NCBI RefSeq assembly: GCF_947623445.1
Contig: NC_135246.1
Location: 3,889,856-3,953,855, forward strand
Source of the DNA: Clavelina lepadiformis
Lineage: Eukaryota; Chordata; Ascidiacea; Aplousobranchia; Clavelinidae
Reading direction: 5' to 3'
Length of the DNA: 64,000 nt
A program made the position numbers and the translations under genes. This document shows, one piece after another, positions 1-13,900 of this stretch (its first letter is position 1; each line of letters opens with the position of its first letter). The notes under the pieces are model-generated. The model ran no database searches. It was not told the DNA's origin and worked only from the letters and a program-made list of their open reading frames with translations.

Positions 1-67
1 TACTGTCAACATGAAATAAGCCATCAAGTATATTGATACTTCTTCTGAAATATTTTTTCATTTACAG

Positions 68-3000
68 CTTTTCTGCACCATGACATCTACCTTCACCCTC
101 AACTTTTTCCTTTCTGGAACTGAATATAGTTCATGGGGTTCCTTTTATCAAAATGGCCTTTTAACATTTGGTTTGTTTCAGGTAATGCTAAATAGTGTTT
201 ATATTAGGCAAGTGTATCCTTTTACGTGTGATTTTATTCGTCAGTTTGATGTGTCTGATATGACATAGAAAACAGGGCATTGTTAATGAAGATAATATTT
301 GTGGAGGAAACTGAGTCATAAAATGAGTCGGTCAACTTAACTGTTATCTATGAATGTAATAAGCTATGAACATCCCAAAGTTGTTGTTGTTGATGCAGGA
401 TTTTCAAATTTTTTAGTGACAAGATAAAAGCTAGTTTTCCTCTGTAATGTAATAACAGCAGAGATACCGTTGGTTTACATATCTACCAACCAATTTATTT
501 TGGATCTTAGATATGTCTCTGTTAATGGACCAAGAAGGACCACATTTTAGCAATACTAATTCACTAAGAAAAAATACGTTTAAATCCAACCAAATGTATT
601 TGCTGTAGGTGATGGAAACGTTGATGACATGAAACCAGTCATTGTATAAAAAATAATTTAAAAGTTTATATTGATGTTTTACTTGTAACGTTTACAGTGC
701 CCACCGGATAACAAGAAGTGTCATTTGTGGACAGCTGGTGATCTTCTTATTTTTATTCTCATTGGTTGTGGAGGAGGATTTTTCGGAATGGTCTTTAATT
801 TCATCAACACCAAGTTAACCCTGTTTCGTTTGAAGTATATCGTGAAAATGCACAAATTTGTTAGGTTAGCAAGAGATATATTTCAGATATTGTTATATTT
901 ATCTTTATTTCAATGTTTACTACTTCGATTTTTGCTGCCAAAACAAATTTTTTTTCGTAATAACAGTTCAAAAGCTGTAAACAGGTCACACTTTTGAGGT
1001 TAACTGAGTTTGATTTATTTCGAATGTTATATTAATTATTTGTTTAAAATGAGTACCTGCAGTAGATGGAGTAAACGATACACTAGGATTGGTGTTTGAA
1101 TTTCAATGGGTATTATGAGCGTCACTCGTTACTGAAATATATTAATACCATTTCATTGGAATAAATAAACAATTGCAGTACAAGCCCTATCCCAAAATAA
1201 TCTCTAGAACACTTTTTGTCGTCAAAAATACAAGACTTTGTTTCATTTTAGGAAAAACATGGTAGCCTAGACATGTGATGTTATTGTATGTTGTTGTTAC
1301 TCTAATTTTATGACCTGTGATAAGTAATTACAATTTTTTCACTTACAGACATTCTTTGATATAAGTCATTAAAAGTTTTCACTTGCAAACATTATTACTT
1401 GTTTTCTGATCCATAGCTGGTTTTTAATGTTGTGTTTGATTTTTCTCGGCAGAATATTTGAAGCTTTGCTGATTGGTGTGGTCACAACACTTGTGCTTTT
1501 TCTCACACCTGCTTTCATTGGAGAATGCAAGGACATTGTAAGAACGAGTTTAAGATTAACCAATATTTTCTTCCAATTTTTCATTTGTTAACCTGCCGTA
1601 ACCCATCTGTGCGGAGGCTCTGGAAACACATTAATAGGTTAAACTTTGGAACCCTGGGTGACATGATTAGACCATCAGCTTAAGTTTTTATTTTAAGCAA
1701 CTACCGTCCCATAATCAGTGGTGTATGACATATAGGAATCTTTTATTTCCTGAAAAGAAGCAAAAGCAGGGCTTCAAAAAGATCATTCTTCAAAATATTG
1801 TTTCATTTGTGAGACCATTTTTTAGTTCATAATTTGTGAGGAATTTCTGATATAAAATGCTGGTTTTACTTCAGCAACTGTTTAAAAAGGAAAACTGATA
1901 ATATAACAAACTTTAAACCTTTAAACAACACAGTATCACAGATAAACACACTGTAGTTGCAATTCTCAAACAATTCTGAATTTTAAATACTCTTGAAATA
2001 CTTAAAAATTCCAAGTTTTATATTAAATTGATTGTTCTTGACTCAGCAAAGAAATGTGCACATGTTGATTTGCGGCACGTTGGTATGGTATCTTTCGATT
2101 CACTGTCCAAGCGAACCTAGGCCAAACTTTACAAGCCGTGCTTGTGCTGACAGGCAAATAGCATCATGACTAACTGAAAAATGTCTAGCAAAATAGGTTT
2201 TTTTACAGGCTGTGTCAAGGTATCTGGCTATACTTCTGACAGCACAATAGATTGGAACTATTGTAAATCATTTTACCACAAGTTATCACGGTCCAAGTAT
2301 AATTAATTAATGTGTTGCTAAAAGTACTGAGTTGTGTTGAATTTGGTTTTGAAGCGCGCAGGCACGTATTAATTCTTTCCCTTGCTCGTCATTTTCAATA
2401 CCGTATCATATAGCATATGATAAGAATTTAACCGGTAGAACACAAGGAATAAAAGCAATTTTACCACACAAACAACCATCCTGACCACAAGCATGGTCAA
2501 ACTTGAAAAAATACTGATAGAATTGACTGAATATTTATTAATTTCCGTTACACGCTGTATTTTAGTAAAATGCTAAATTGCATTAGATATTTTATACTGA
2601 TATCGCAGATATTCTAATACAACTTTCAGATGTGTTTAAATGATTAATTACTAGAATTTAAGCATGTTGCAATGTATTGCACTTTACCGCCTCATTGCGC
2701 AGGTTCCGCCGCAAAACTCATCGTTCGGTGTGACAGGGAATAGTGACGTACAACGTTTTCTATGTCAGAATGGAACATACAACGACATGGCTTCTTTATT
2801 TTTTAATACACAGGAGGAGGCGATTAAACAACTCTTTCATAACTCAGGTATAATAGTATGTTTATTAAAATAAGGCTGTGCAACATATTTATAAGCATGC
2901 TGTCAAATATTATACGGTAGGCGTTATGTAGCTATTATATTAGTTTAGCAATTATATTATTTTAGTTATTGTAGTAAACAATTTGCCATGAACATCACGA

Positions 3001-6000
3001 TAATATTTTTCGCTGACATTTGCAACTTATATCAATGCTAAAGGACTTAGGACAGTAATAGTAATAGCTAAAGGACAGTAATAGTAAATGCATACGTTCA
3101 ACAGTTTTATGAAAGCACCGAGATCAAACGTGAAAGCGTCGACATCATACGTGAAAGCGAACGAAAAAACGAAAGCGAAAAACTGATGTTAACTTTAAGG
3201 GATCTATAGATGGCAGTAGCATGGAGGCCTTCATGAAAAGTTAGTGGCTGACAAAGACAGATGATTTTTTTCTCGGTTAGTAGCACCTGTCAATTTTTGA
3301 AGTTATATACCAGCACAAAAGTCTTCAGAAGTGTTAAGTTTTATGAGCATGCACTAAATCTAATTTTACACCTAGCGTAAATTCAACTCAGTGCAGTCGG
3401 ACAAATTAATCTGTGATTAATTCGACATGGTGACGGCTTGGTTCATACCTGAAGAGTGGAGTTAATTTGGAGTTCCAAAATGGTATCTACTGACATGTCA
3501 TTCGACAATGAATTCTGCTTGTAACAGTGTTTTTGCTGAAGCATATCTGGTTTAAAATAATGTTACGCGCAGGTCATTTAACAGGTTAACAATATCTCTG
3601 CACTAGATCATAATGGTTTTAATGTGAGGTGTCTGAATTGGGTTTCATATGCACCTTGTAAACATTTTTCGAAAAATAATTGCAGCATATGTAACATAGT
3701 TCAGTGTCTTTCAGTTTTTATTATGATGTCACATTACAGCATTTGACTAACCACAGAACCATTTTCACCACAATACAATGAATGTATGTGATGTCATAAT
3801 AAACACCAGAGTTTATTATTGACGTTTGATTTTGGGCTCTCTGGTTGTGTTGCTTTACATGATGCCAGTGTCATAATTCGATTAAACATTGTGTCAATGT
3901 GTTAAAACTTAATTTAATGTAACATAAACATTAACTAAGTGTATAAACGTCGGCTGAATTGCTGCCATAACTTAAATGCTTTTGGTACCATAGTGTGTTG
4001 TAGTGTTCGTAGCTGCTATTATGGCATAACACAGAACTATGACTTTTATGATATGTTTTATTAGGGGAATACTCCCTTTTGACTCTCGGACTATTTTTTC
4101 TGCTATTTTACCTTCTTTGTTGTTGGACTTATGGATCAAGTGTTCCTAGCGGTCTATTTGTTCCTTGCATTTTATGTGGAGCCGCATATGGACGATTTGT
4201 AGCAACTGTTTTGCAGAAGTAAGACACAAATCGAATCAGGCTTTAATTAATTCTACTTACTTTTTTGTAAAACTTAGCTGTTACTAAGTGCTAACTGTGG
4301 TTTTGACATTGAGTTTGATGAATCAACTTTATTTTCATAAACAAAGTCATTTTTGAAATAATTAATGTTGGTCTTTATTTGTAAGCCAAGTACTTTTGCA
4401 AAAAATGTCTAGTTATCAACTTTATTACGTGTGAAATGGTGAGACAATTGTATCGCTTAATAATTCATATTATTGTACAGTAGCCATCCAGCATTTCTCC
4501 TCTTAAATATTCTCTAGCATTAACAAAAATGTACAAGTATAAATGAGTGTCACAACCTGTGATAAGGATAACATTGAAAATTCCATTTAGAAAAACTCCA
4601 GTTTGAAGTTTTTTGTCAGAATTTTTTGGTAACAGGAGTAATGGATGTTATGTGATGTTTAGTGTTATGGATATGAGTTATGGTTTATGGTTCCAGAAAG
4701 TATTATGTATCAATATTTTGAGATCAGCAAAGACTTGGCAACATTTTGCATTAAAAATATTTTCCATTTTTCTTTTATCAGGTTTGCGTGTTAGAACCAC
4801 ACCCACTTTTTTAACTTTCGTTTGTCAGTTTTGTATTATCTGTGGTATTGACTCTAAATATCCATGATTCACGCCAAGTATTTGGGACACCCACATTAGG
4901 GTTACCGAAGAGTATGGCAAGCTTGAATTAAGGATTACTGTATCCAATTTTATTGCCTGAAAAGGCATATTGTTAAAAAATCTTAGATATAGTTTACTTA
5001 ATCATAATTAAATAGTTTTTTTGGTGTTTTCCAAATTTTAAGAAACCGTTATGATTGCAATTGCAAACTGTTGTTAAGTATGTAGTTAGACAAATTTGAC
5101 ACAGTGCATATATGACTTTTTGCCGAAGTTGATTTTGCGGTTTGACACTGACAAAAGGCGGAGAACTTATACATAGTTTAAACAGAATATATTACAGGTT
5201 TTTCGGAATGGAACATATATATCTTGGAACATTCTCTCTAATTGGAGCTGCTGCTTTCTTGGGTGGTGTGGTTCGAATGACAATTAGCTTAACAGTTATT
5301 CTGATAGAATGCACTAATGAAATAAGTTTGTCTCTTCCAATAATGGTTACCTTGATGGTGAGATTGAGATCTGCTTTGCTATTTTGCTTAGTTGTGCTTG
5401 TGCTGATATTATTAGACAAAATCAGATATTTCAAAGTATGTCCGTAAAATGTAATATGACCTCATATTCATTATTTTTTTATGGTGTGCAACATTTAATG
5501 TGATAACATAAAAATGAAAAATATTTCATAGCACTCTAGTTCTAATTTCATTCGTCAGGTGTACTTAAGAGATGACAAAATTTTTTTTCAAGTTATTTTC
5601 CAGTTTAATCTGATGTTAACGGATTGCTTCAGGTAGCAAAGTGGATTGGTGACTTAGGAAATGTTGGTCTTTACGATATTCATATAAATTTAAAACATGT
5701 GCCTTTGTTGGAATGGGAGGCGCCACATCTTGCGCTTAAGTAACTAAAATTCTACAATACCATGTTATAATAATGATTACCATTTTATGTGAACATAAAT
5801 GTAACCCGTCTTTTCCTCCATTATGTCAAGTTTTATGTTTATTAGCAATGTTTTCAATAGAACTGTGTATAGGCCACGGATAGTATATTTGCTTTTTTGT
5901 TTCTAGTTACACAGCCGCAGATATCATGAACACACGACTGAGTTTTGTTTATCCTTACACTCGCGTGCGATCAATTTTTAATTTGCTAAGCACAACGGCT

Positions 6001-7896
6001 CATAATGCATTTCCTGTGGTTACCTTAAACTACGGCAAGTCATTGAAAAAGGTTACGAATGAACTGCAAAGTGACACAGTGACTTCCACCAATTTGAGAT
6101 ATCGGGTAAATAATCATTAGCAGACGAACGCATATTTTAAAAAAGTACAGATATTTTAATAATAATCGACTTAGATTTACTTCGTCATCTTCTGTCAACG
6201 TTTTCGGAAAACTGATGAACGGAAGTTTGTTTTAATATCTATTTACTTTTGCAGTCGAGCAGCCACGTGAGTCGGAAACAAATCGAGAGTGAAAGGGCTA
6301 AACTACACAACAGTGACTCTGAGTTGTTTTTGGTGGACAGACCAAATGAGAACATGATCAAGGAAGAGCCTCAAAATATAACGAGGTATGATAATGTTTA
6401 TTCTCAAACTGAGGAAAGTCTTTGCGCAACTTAAACCCGGCAATAATTTCTCATCGCTCGGGTTCTGCACGTGTTCGGATTTGTGTTATGAGAGATCAGT
6501 CAGTTACTGGCATATGTATTTGTCCTGTGATAACATTTTCATGCTATTGTTACGATTGCATTTGTTTGATCAACAATTAAACGTAAGATCTATTAAAACC
6601 TTTCACTTTAATAGTGGGGTGTACGATGGATTTAACTCCCTTGAAGATAATCTGTGTCCTATGACCTTTCATGGAATGGTTTTACGATCCCACTTAATCG
6701 CGTTGCTTAAACAGAATGTGTCATATTCTGAAAACGATGAGGTAAGAATCAGAAAGTTAGTATATATGGACAGGCAGATCTTACTTCTTGATCTTTCTTC
6801 CTAGGCCTAAACTCTTAACCTCTTAAAACTCTCTCTCTCTCTCTCAAGTTCTCTCTGCTTTAAAGCTCTCTCTACCTAAGTTCTTCCTAAGCCCTATGAA
6901 TCCATGGTATACTGAATCGAGATGTACTGAATCAATATTGTTCCAAACATACAGTAGTTGCAATATGATTACCTTTTATTGTTTGTACACTCCTTACTGA
7001 ACTCTTGTGTGTGCTAATGTTTTCTAGCACTGCTTTGAAACAATTTATTGCACATATCGCAAGCATTATGGTGCTGTTCACTTTACTTTTCAGCCGACTG
7101 CTCAAAATAATATTTCATATGAATCACTTAACGCCGATTATCCTCGCTTTCCAAGTATACACGATTTAGACCTGGAGAATATAGACATGGATCAAATAAT
7201 GGTATATTCTGCTGTACTTGCAAGTTTTGCTTGTTTAATATACATTTTAAAACGTTGTTTGTTAATGTAACATCTACAACACTGACGCTATCATAGCACT
7301 GTTTAACTTCATGAGATTTGGACGCATCGTTCACTTAAAAAAGATCTTTTCACAGGACGTTTCACCCTACATGCATCCTTGTCCTTATGTTGTCCACCCA
7401 GACTCGCCCGTTCCGCAAGTATTCAACTTGTTTAGGACCATGGGATTACGTCATTTACCTGTTATCAATAGTTCGGGGGAGGTTCGTTGAGCATAAATTA
7501 GGCTTTGTTTATTCTGGTGCTGTCTGGCGTACTTGCCTTTAAGTTGTGCCTGATAATAACTAGAAATCCTACGGCTATGTCTTAAGCATATTTTCTGGTT
7601 AAAAGCAGATAACTTAATTGCGTTATAGTCGTAACTCGAGCTCTGATTTTATGTGTGAGCTTTTCAACGTAACTGCCAAACTTTTCACGAGGTACTCTGT
7701 GTGAAACGTGTCGGTGAAATCATTTTTCGCTGTTTACGGATAAGCTACTATCACAGAAACTGATCAAGTGTTTACGCAGGTGATTGGTCTGATCACGCGC
7801 CACAATTTGACTCATGAATATTTGTCGAAGATTACGAAGCACGCAGCAGTCGGCAATGAATTCAGCCTCAATCTTACTTCCGTCGCACGAGACTAG
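68..7896 (+). CDS. CLCN6: CLC-6 type chloride/proton exchanger, 3' thirteen exons (5' end outside window)
   Basis: Exons: 68-181, 698-864, 1453-1537, 2703-2847, 4065-4218, 5198-5357, 5633-5739, 5907-6105, 6255-6385, 6615-6741, 7094-7201, 7356-7481, 7780-7896 (stop TAG). All have GT-AG borders and compatible phases and join to 1740 nt, 579 residues. The order matches the C-terminal two thirds of vertebrate CLC-6: membrane helices with PSGLFVP (about 4145-4165) and [13 protein letters not shown] (about 5244-5282), then two CBS domains. The extracellular-loop segment [14 protein letters not shown] (exon 2703-2847) is also CLC-6-like. Known members are late-endosomal 2Cl-/H+ exchangers. The gating-glutamate region lies upstream of the window and cannot be checked. 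CLC-7 is the nearest alternative but fits this loop and the C-terminus less well. Confidence 0.93.
3037..3181. repeat. Short degenerate direct repeats in a CLC-6 intron
   Basis: GCTAAAGGAC occurs at 3037-3046 and 3067-3076, each followed within a few bases by ACAGTAATAGTAA. From about 3111 to 3181 the words ACGTGAAAGCG and GAAAGCGAA recur several times. This looks like local slippage inside the intron. Confidence 0.5.
3717..3803. repeat. Imperfect inverted repeat in a CLC-6 intron
   Basis: Arms 3717-3734 and 3786-3803 match at 16 of 18 positions in inverted orientation around a 51-bp spacer. It lies in the intron between exons 2703-2847 and 4065-4218. It may be a worn MITE or simply a fold-back; no target duplication was recognised. 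Confidence 0.5.
5907..7896 (+). other. CLCN6: Cytoplasmic tandem CBS domain region of the CLC-6 gene
   Basis: Exon 5907-6105 starts CBS1 ([17 protein letters not shown], then HNAFPVVT). Exon 6255-6385 is a hydrophilic linker rich in Ser, Glu and Lys. Exon 6615-6741 ([16 protein letters not shown]) completes CBS1. Exon 7094-7201 ([12 protein letters not shown]) is the connector. Exons 7356-7481 and 7780-7896 form CBS2 ([16 protein letters not shown], then [15 protein letters not shown]). In CLC exchangers these domains bind adenine nucleotides and modulate gating. The inter-CBS linker is not conserved at sequence level beyond its position. Confidence 0.88.
6829..6845. repeat. CT microsatellite
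   Basis: About eight CT dinucleotides in the intron between CLC-6 exons 6615-6741 and 7094-7201. More CT-rich sequence follows to about 6890. Confidence 0.8.
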
Positions 7897-7914
7897 CATG
7901 TAGCAAAAGTGATT

Positions 7915-7920
7915 AATAAA
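7915..7920 (+). terminator. CLCN6: Poly(A) signal AATAAA of the CLC-6 gene
   Basis: A canonical AATAAA lies 19 nt after the TAG stop, implying a very short 3' UTR. It is the first such hexamer downstream of the stop. Confidence 0.7.
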
Positions 7921-8634
7921 CTTTGAGTGGATTATTTCGACACCACAAATTTGCGCAGCAACGTTGTTATGGTTGTTTTTTAATTTGCTCTTTAATCTCG
8001 TTTTAAGTCACGTGCATTATTTTTCTCTTTCGTGCAATGGGCCACGATACTGCTAGCACCAGCCCTAGTTAGGTAAAACCGTTTCTTAAAATCATGTATT
8101 TATGTATCGGCCTTAATATGTTTCATCAGCATAGGCTATGACTATACCCGACTTATCATTCTTGTGAAATTTCCAACATTTTTTTGATTGCTCTGCTGTG
8201 ATTAAACCGTTTTTTGTTAACGTCGTGCTCTGGTAAAAATTAGTTCCAGGATATTCACTACGTAGACGTGATCTTTACCAATCATATTTGTTTTCGTAAT
8301 TATGTTCGCTTTTTCTTGATTTCATATTTCAAATTCTTTTTTTTTCGCCAAGTAATTTTAGAAATGTGTTTCTACCATCACCATGTATTTCCATATTTCA
8401 AACGCATAAATACATTTCCATATGTCGTGCCACGTATAAGCCGGGAAGCCAGGAAAGGTCGTTGCCAGTGATACCGATAAACTGGTTCAGGAATGTTGGG
8501 CTACGCTGCCGTTTCTCAAGCAGGTCAATGTAAGTTCATGATTGGCTCCGTATCTTGTAACGTTTCACTCAACGCTTGGCAATTTCAAGTCTCAGAGGTA
8601 AGGAAGTGAATGTATAAAAAGGCTTAGTCTACAT

Positions 8635-8945
8635 CAGTGTTTCTCAAACTTTTTGCGATCGCGTACCACTCATTCGTTTTTTTTGCTACACTGCGTACCA
8701 CCTGGCTCCTGAATGACTTATTTTACTCAAATGTACCGGTATTTATTAGTTATTACCGTTATTACTATACCATAACACTAATGAATAGCAAGAAAACACA
8801 ATTTAATTTGATAGATGCAACTGTTTCTTCTGCACAAGCTTGTCTATCCGGGGCAACACATTACTCACAGCACATCGAAAATCATGTTCAGCGGTACGCG
8901 GTACCACTTAAAAAGCTCTCGCGTACCACAGTTTGAGAACCACTG
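8635..8945. mobile_element. hAT-type MITE with perfect 8-bp target-site duplication
   Basis: The left end CAGTGTTTCTCAAACT and the reverse complement of the right end, CAGTGGTTCTCAAACT, form terminal inverted repeats differing at one base. GTACCAC lies just inside both ends. The element is flanked by identical octamers GTCTACAT at 8627-8634 and 8946-8953, the size made by hAT transposases. It is 311 bp with no transposase. An open frame covering it (8637-8936) is a shadow of the repeat. Confidence 0.9.
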
Positions 8946-10816
8946 GTCTACATGAAAACGTCCTAAGAAGAATAACTTTTGTGCAACTTCTGATTGTCAG
9001 TTCACACATTTTAAACCTTAAAAGCTTCCATTCAAGCTTAAAATAATTCGCAGATAAAAAATGTCTGAGAAAACCGACAGAATTTTTTTTCTACGCCAAA
9101 CTAATTACAGCAGCAAAATTACGTAGAGTTTAAATTTTGAGCTCCTATCCACTTCGATTAAGATGTTGTTTAAAGCACGTCCGGTAAAGAGTAGCAATGT
9201 CTTAGCGCAACGAAAGAGATAACGTCATATAACTTAGGCCTATAGATAATTAATTTAAAAAAATCAACTATTTCTTTTCGCTTATAGGCGTACAGTAAGT
9301 TATACCTATACGCATTTTCCATCGTGTAGTAGGCCTAACTGCGTGTTAAATTTCCAGTAGGCTAACCGCCACCCTTCGAATGAGGGTCGAGAGTTACCGC
9401 AGAGTGATCGGGTTTCACGCTAGAATAATATCTGCCTGGGTAACTGTTGTTAGTGGCGGACTTGATGTAAAAATTCAGGCAGGTGGCTGTGTAAGATCTG
9501 GATTGCAGCCGAGTAGTCTATGTCGTTTTGCTTGCCCGTTCCATCGCTAATCCTTCACAAAAGTTATAAGTCTATTTTCGCTTTGTTGATACACAGTTGA
9601 ATCTTTTTTTCTGAAAATCGAAGTGGTGCAGTAGGCTACATTTATTTTCAGTGTTCAGAAGTAATTTGCTGGTCCTACACAGATTTTAAAAATATTTCCA
9701 TATGGAAGCTTTATCCTGGTAATAAACGATGTAGTAAGTAAACTGAAATGAGATTGCGCCTACACGCCCAGCAGGAACGTGTCTGACCGATGGTTATAGT
9801 TTTAATTGGGACGCAATTAATCAAAATATGACCGCGAAACCTCTGCTATCTAATAATGGTTGTTGCGAGCTCTCGGAATATTTAATTTCTTTCGTAAAAT
9901 ACACGTTTAAAGTAGCAAAAACACTAAGACCTGTGGCTATGAGGATCGGTCTCGCCTACTGACAAAGATACACATTAACGAGGCAAGATTTATATTGTGT
10001 CGAACTTGACAAATTAGATTGCAGATAAAGAAGAAAATATTCAAAGACGTGAATATCAGTTGCAAAAGCAAAAAGCACGCAGGTTCCTTTAAATCTTTGT
10101 AAATGTTGTCTACTCTTTTAATTTCGGAAACGTTTAACTTACAAATTTTAAAATAATTCAGTATTTTTCGCTTTTCAGCGTAGGTGAATATGTGAAAACA
10201 GCAAATTTAAATCAGCATGGGATAAAATCTTCAAATAATTGTTTATTTGCGATTACAATAACCACTCTTTAATCACACCGACGAGCATAACTTGTCATAT
10301 GTTAATTCTTTTAACTGGTTTATTTATAGAATTATTATCATTATAAACTTGATTATTATTAAGAATCAAAAGAAAGTTTTTAATCGAGTGTGCGTGTGAA
10401 CTCCACAATTCCAAGCAAACCGTTATTCACCGGATTGGGATAAATGCGGCACGAAAACAATCTAATGCTCGCAAAGTAAACTATCCGCAAAAATAAGAAG
10501 GATCCTGTTGCCGCTGAGCTGAAAGGTAGCAAAATAGCAGAACAAAACGCCATAAATAATTGCTTAACGCTGTTTCACATGCACATTAAAACAAAAAATA
10601 ACGGGAAGAAAAAGCTTTTCCCGGTCCAAGTTTTAATGTTCGCTGAATTTCTGTCTGAAATATAACACATAAACAAGTAAAACGATAAACATACATCCTA
10701 AAAGAAACATTTTTTCCAAACAGGCTACGCTATACCGTAATATCGTTTTGAAAATCATCTCACTGTTAAGCTTGTTAATACCTTGTTAATATTTATCATT
10801 AAATCTAATAATTATC

Positions 10817-10822
10817 TTTATT
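10817..10822 (-). terminator. Candidate poly(A) signal of the CCP-vWA gene
   Basis: AATAAA on the minus strand about 180 nt past the TGA stop. It supports a gene end near 10.8 kb but is a common hexamer in AT-rich DNA. Confidence 0.45.
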
Positions 10823-10998
10823 TGTTATTCTAATTAGTATATTATTTATCAATTTCCTAATAAGCTAGCCAAGTATCTTTAAAAGTCATTCTTAAGTCTT
10901 GCATTTGTAGGACATAAGCATTGAATCAACATCAACCTGTCACTCCACAGCACCAAAGGTTCGCGGTTATTTGAAATATTTACCAATTCTAATAACTA

Positions 10999-13900
10999 TC
11001 ACATACTGAAAGATCCCTCTTCTAACAAAGTATCCAGAAAATATTTGAAATAAGGATAATTAGTTGCAATCCTTTCATTTGTTGCACTTGTGTCTCTAGA
11101 GAGTTTTCCCACTCCAACAAAACCATCGGCTTTCATCTTAAGTGTTACAACTCCCACATCTGTATGAAAGTAACACAGGTTCTTTACCAAAGAAATCCTA
11201 ACAACATTACTACATTATCACCAAAGAAGCTTCAACAGTTTAATCACGAAAAATACACTAAATTCAAATTTGCTACTTATTGACATTTCGCAGTTTGTAA
11301 TTTTCTATACAAAGAATCAATTCTTAATCATATTTACACGAAAATAAAAACGTTCTCCACCTAAAAAGTTTTTAAATTGCAATCGTTGAAATCGTACAAG
11401 ACCATTAAAAATACTGCACAATATAAAAACACTGCAAAGTAACAAGCTAAGTCATAAATTTATGCCACTCATTACCAATTTCTTTTTTTTACCAGCTGCA
11501 GTCCAAGCAACTTCAACGATTTAGGTGAATATTTAATTAACTACTTAACATCGGATAACTAGAAGTGATACATCGATACACTTTCAACTATTATATTCAG
11601 TCTTTTTGATAAAATACCTTGCTCTTCAGCGTACAAAATAGTTTCTTCGGCTGGGTGATTGCTATCGTCTTTAGTAAGCAACAATAGCACACGCTGAACA
11701 TCACTTCTACCAACAGTTGCAAAGTAGGCAACAGATTTTTTCAGTGAATATGTGGTATCGGAACAACTATTCAATACTTCTATTTCTCTCAGATGATTCA
11801 AAACGTCTGACATTTCAGTAGAAGACAATCCCAGAACAATCTAATATATACATTTGCTTATATATATATATATATATAATATATTATGCATTATGCAGCA
11901 AAGAACACCATAATTATACATTGATTTCTTTTGTTACAACACATTGCACATTGAGTTGTGCAAAGGGTTTCATCAGTCCGAGGGTAAAAATTATTTATCA
12001 AACCAAATTGCGAGTTGTAACTGATATCAAAAACAAGACAAAAACACTATTCAGCAACAGATCACTTGAAACTAATTACTGTGCAGTATTTATTTGAACA
12101 TAAGTCGTGATACTTATATTCATTCAGTTTATTTTGAGTGATTACTTACATTTGCAGGGCACAGGGCGATTTACATATTTGTACTTATAGCTTACGCCTT
12201 ACAACATAAGCTTAAAACCTTACACGAACATCAAACTTAATTTACTCTCAGTTTGTTCTTACAACTGTTCTGTGTGTGTTTGCAATGAAGTAAATGGCCT
12301 AATTTCAGTTAAAAATGATTTTTTTCAAAGCTTATCTTCAGCTTAAATTAACTATTTTTCAAACGACGCATAAAGAAAAAAATTCGGCGTCAAACTAGAC
12401 AACATATATTCATGTTTTACTGTAGTAAGGCAAAGTTGGGCATGTTGTAACGACTATTTTTTCCTGCTTTCACTGACTGCTTCAACATTACATTTGCTTT
12501 GCTGTTATCTTTTCCCTTCATCTTCATTCTGAGATTAGGCAGACAGAGAAAAGCATACAAACAACTTCATGTTAACTTTAAATATCATCATAAATTTTGT
12601 ACTCGATAAATATTTAGATTCCTGTTTAATGTTGAATTGTGACTAGGTAAATGCCTGACAGGTAAGATATGATCGATTCGCTCTTTTATTTAAGTGTTTT
12701 TCTAGTGTAATTTTATAATTCTATTTATTTGTAAAAATATAGAAATCGTGTGTATTTGTAATAGCAAAACAAATAGAGCGTTCTATATAGTATCGCAATA
12801 GCTGCTGTGAGGAAAAATATTCCCAGTTAATTTTAAACTAGATAAAGCAAAAAATTCTAAAAAGGCTATCTAAATATTTTAAGGCAAAGTACATGTATTA
12901 AGAAAACTGGCTTGGAAAACTTGACCTGTAGTTGCAAAGAATGTGCGAGTGATCTATAATTTTGTATCTTGTCACAAAATTTTAAGTTTTTATAAATTTG
13001 ATTTCCTTAGTCTCGTTAGAGTAAAGAAATTATTCTGGTGTTAACACAAAAGGTACATGGGCACCATTAAAAGGTTGATCACTGCTGTTGCATCCATTAA
13101 AAATACAATTCAAAAAATCCTAAAATTATGACAACATGCTCCCCCTTGCCTTATATATTCCATTGAGCACATGCTCGTAATGAAGTTGGAATGAATATAT
13201 AGAATAAAGAAAATCATTTGAGCACAGGCATCAAGTTAAAAATATTTTTAGGTCTGTCAAACTTGAAAACCTAGATTTCGAAATAAGGCAATTCCCCTAA
13301 TTTGTGACTTAAACTACAGTTTTTATGGTGTAATACTGCATAATGGGTTCTTATCTAATTAAGGTTGGATAGATACCCTATAGCTCATACATATGAACTA
13401 TGTTATAATAATTATTATTTATCTCACTATTTTTAGTATTAATTCAATTCTTGTCATATTGTTCTATGTAACTTACAACCTGTCACCTCGAATTGTGTTG
13501 TAAACTTACTGTCAATACCATTATAACGCCTACTGTGTAATCATTTTCATACCTATTGTGCTGGTAAAGATCCGCAGTCTGCACGCTCATAACTGTTTTC
13601 CCTTTTTCTCAAATAAACTTAAAGTCATTTCGCATTTACCATGATACATTATATATCATTCTGAAGAAAAACGATGTCAGTCCAAAATTAATCAATGTTT
13701 TTGTTTGCTTTTTTTCTGCAAATAAATGAGTTATATAAACCTTTCCGCTTTAATTGTATTATTGGCCACTAATTGGTACTTTAAGTCAATTTTGTCTCAA
13801 CCTAAACTATAAAATTCTAGGGCTCTTTTTTCAATGTGAACAACCGTTATTTGCTAGTAATTTCTACGGAATAAAACTCGAGTAGTCAATAAAACGTCAT

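Larger units (their letters stand above)
7921..10998. other. Intergenic region between convergent genes
   Basis: This stretch lies between the end of the CLC-6 gene and the 3' end of the minus-strand CCP-vWA gene. Apart from the MITE at 8635-8945 and a candidate minus-strand poly(A) signal at 10817-10822, I see no exon, RNA gene or repeat that I can support. Short open frames here have no recognisable sequence and no convincing splice context. Confidence 0.6.
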
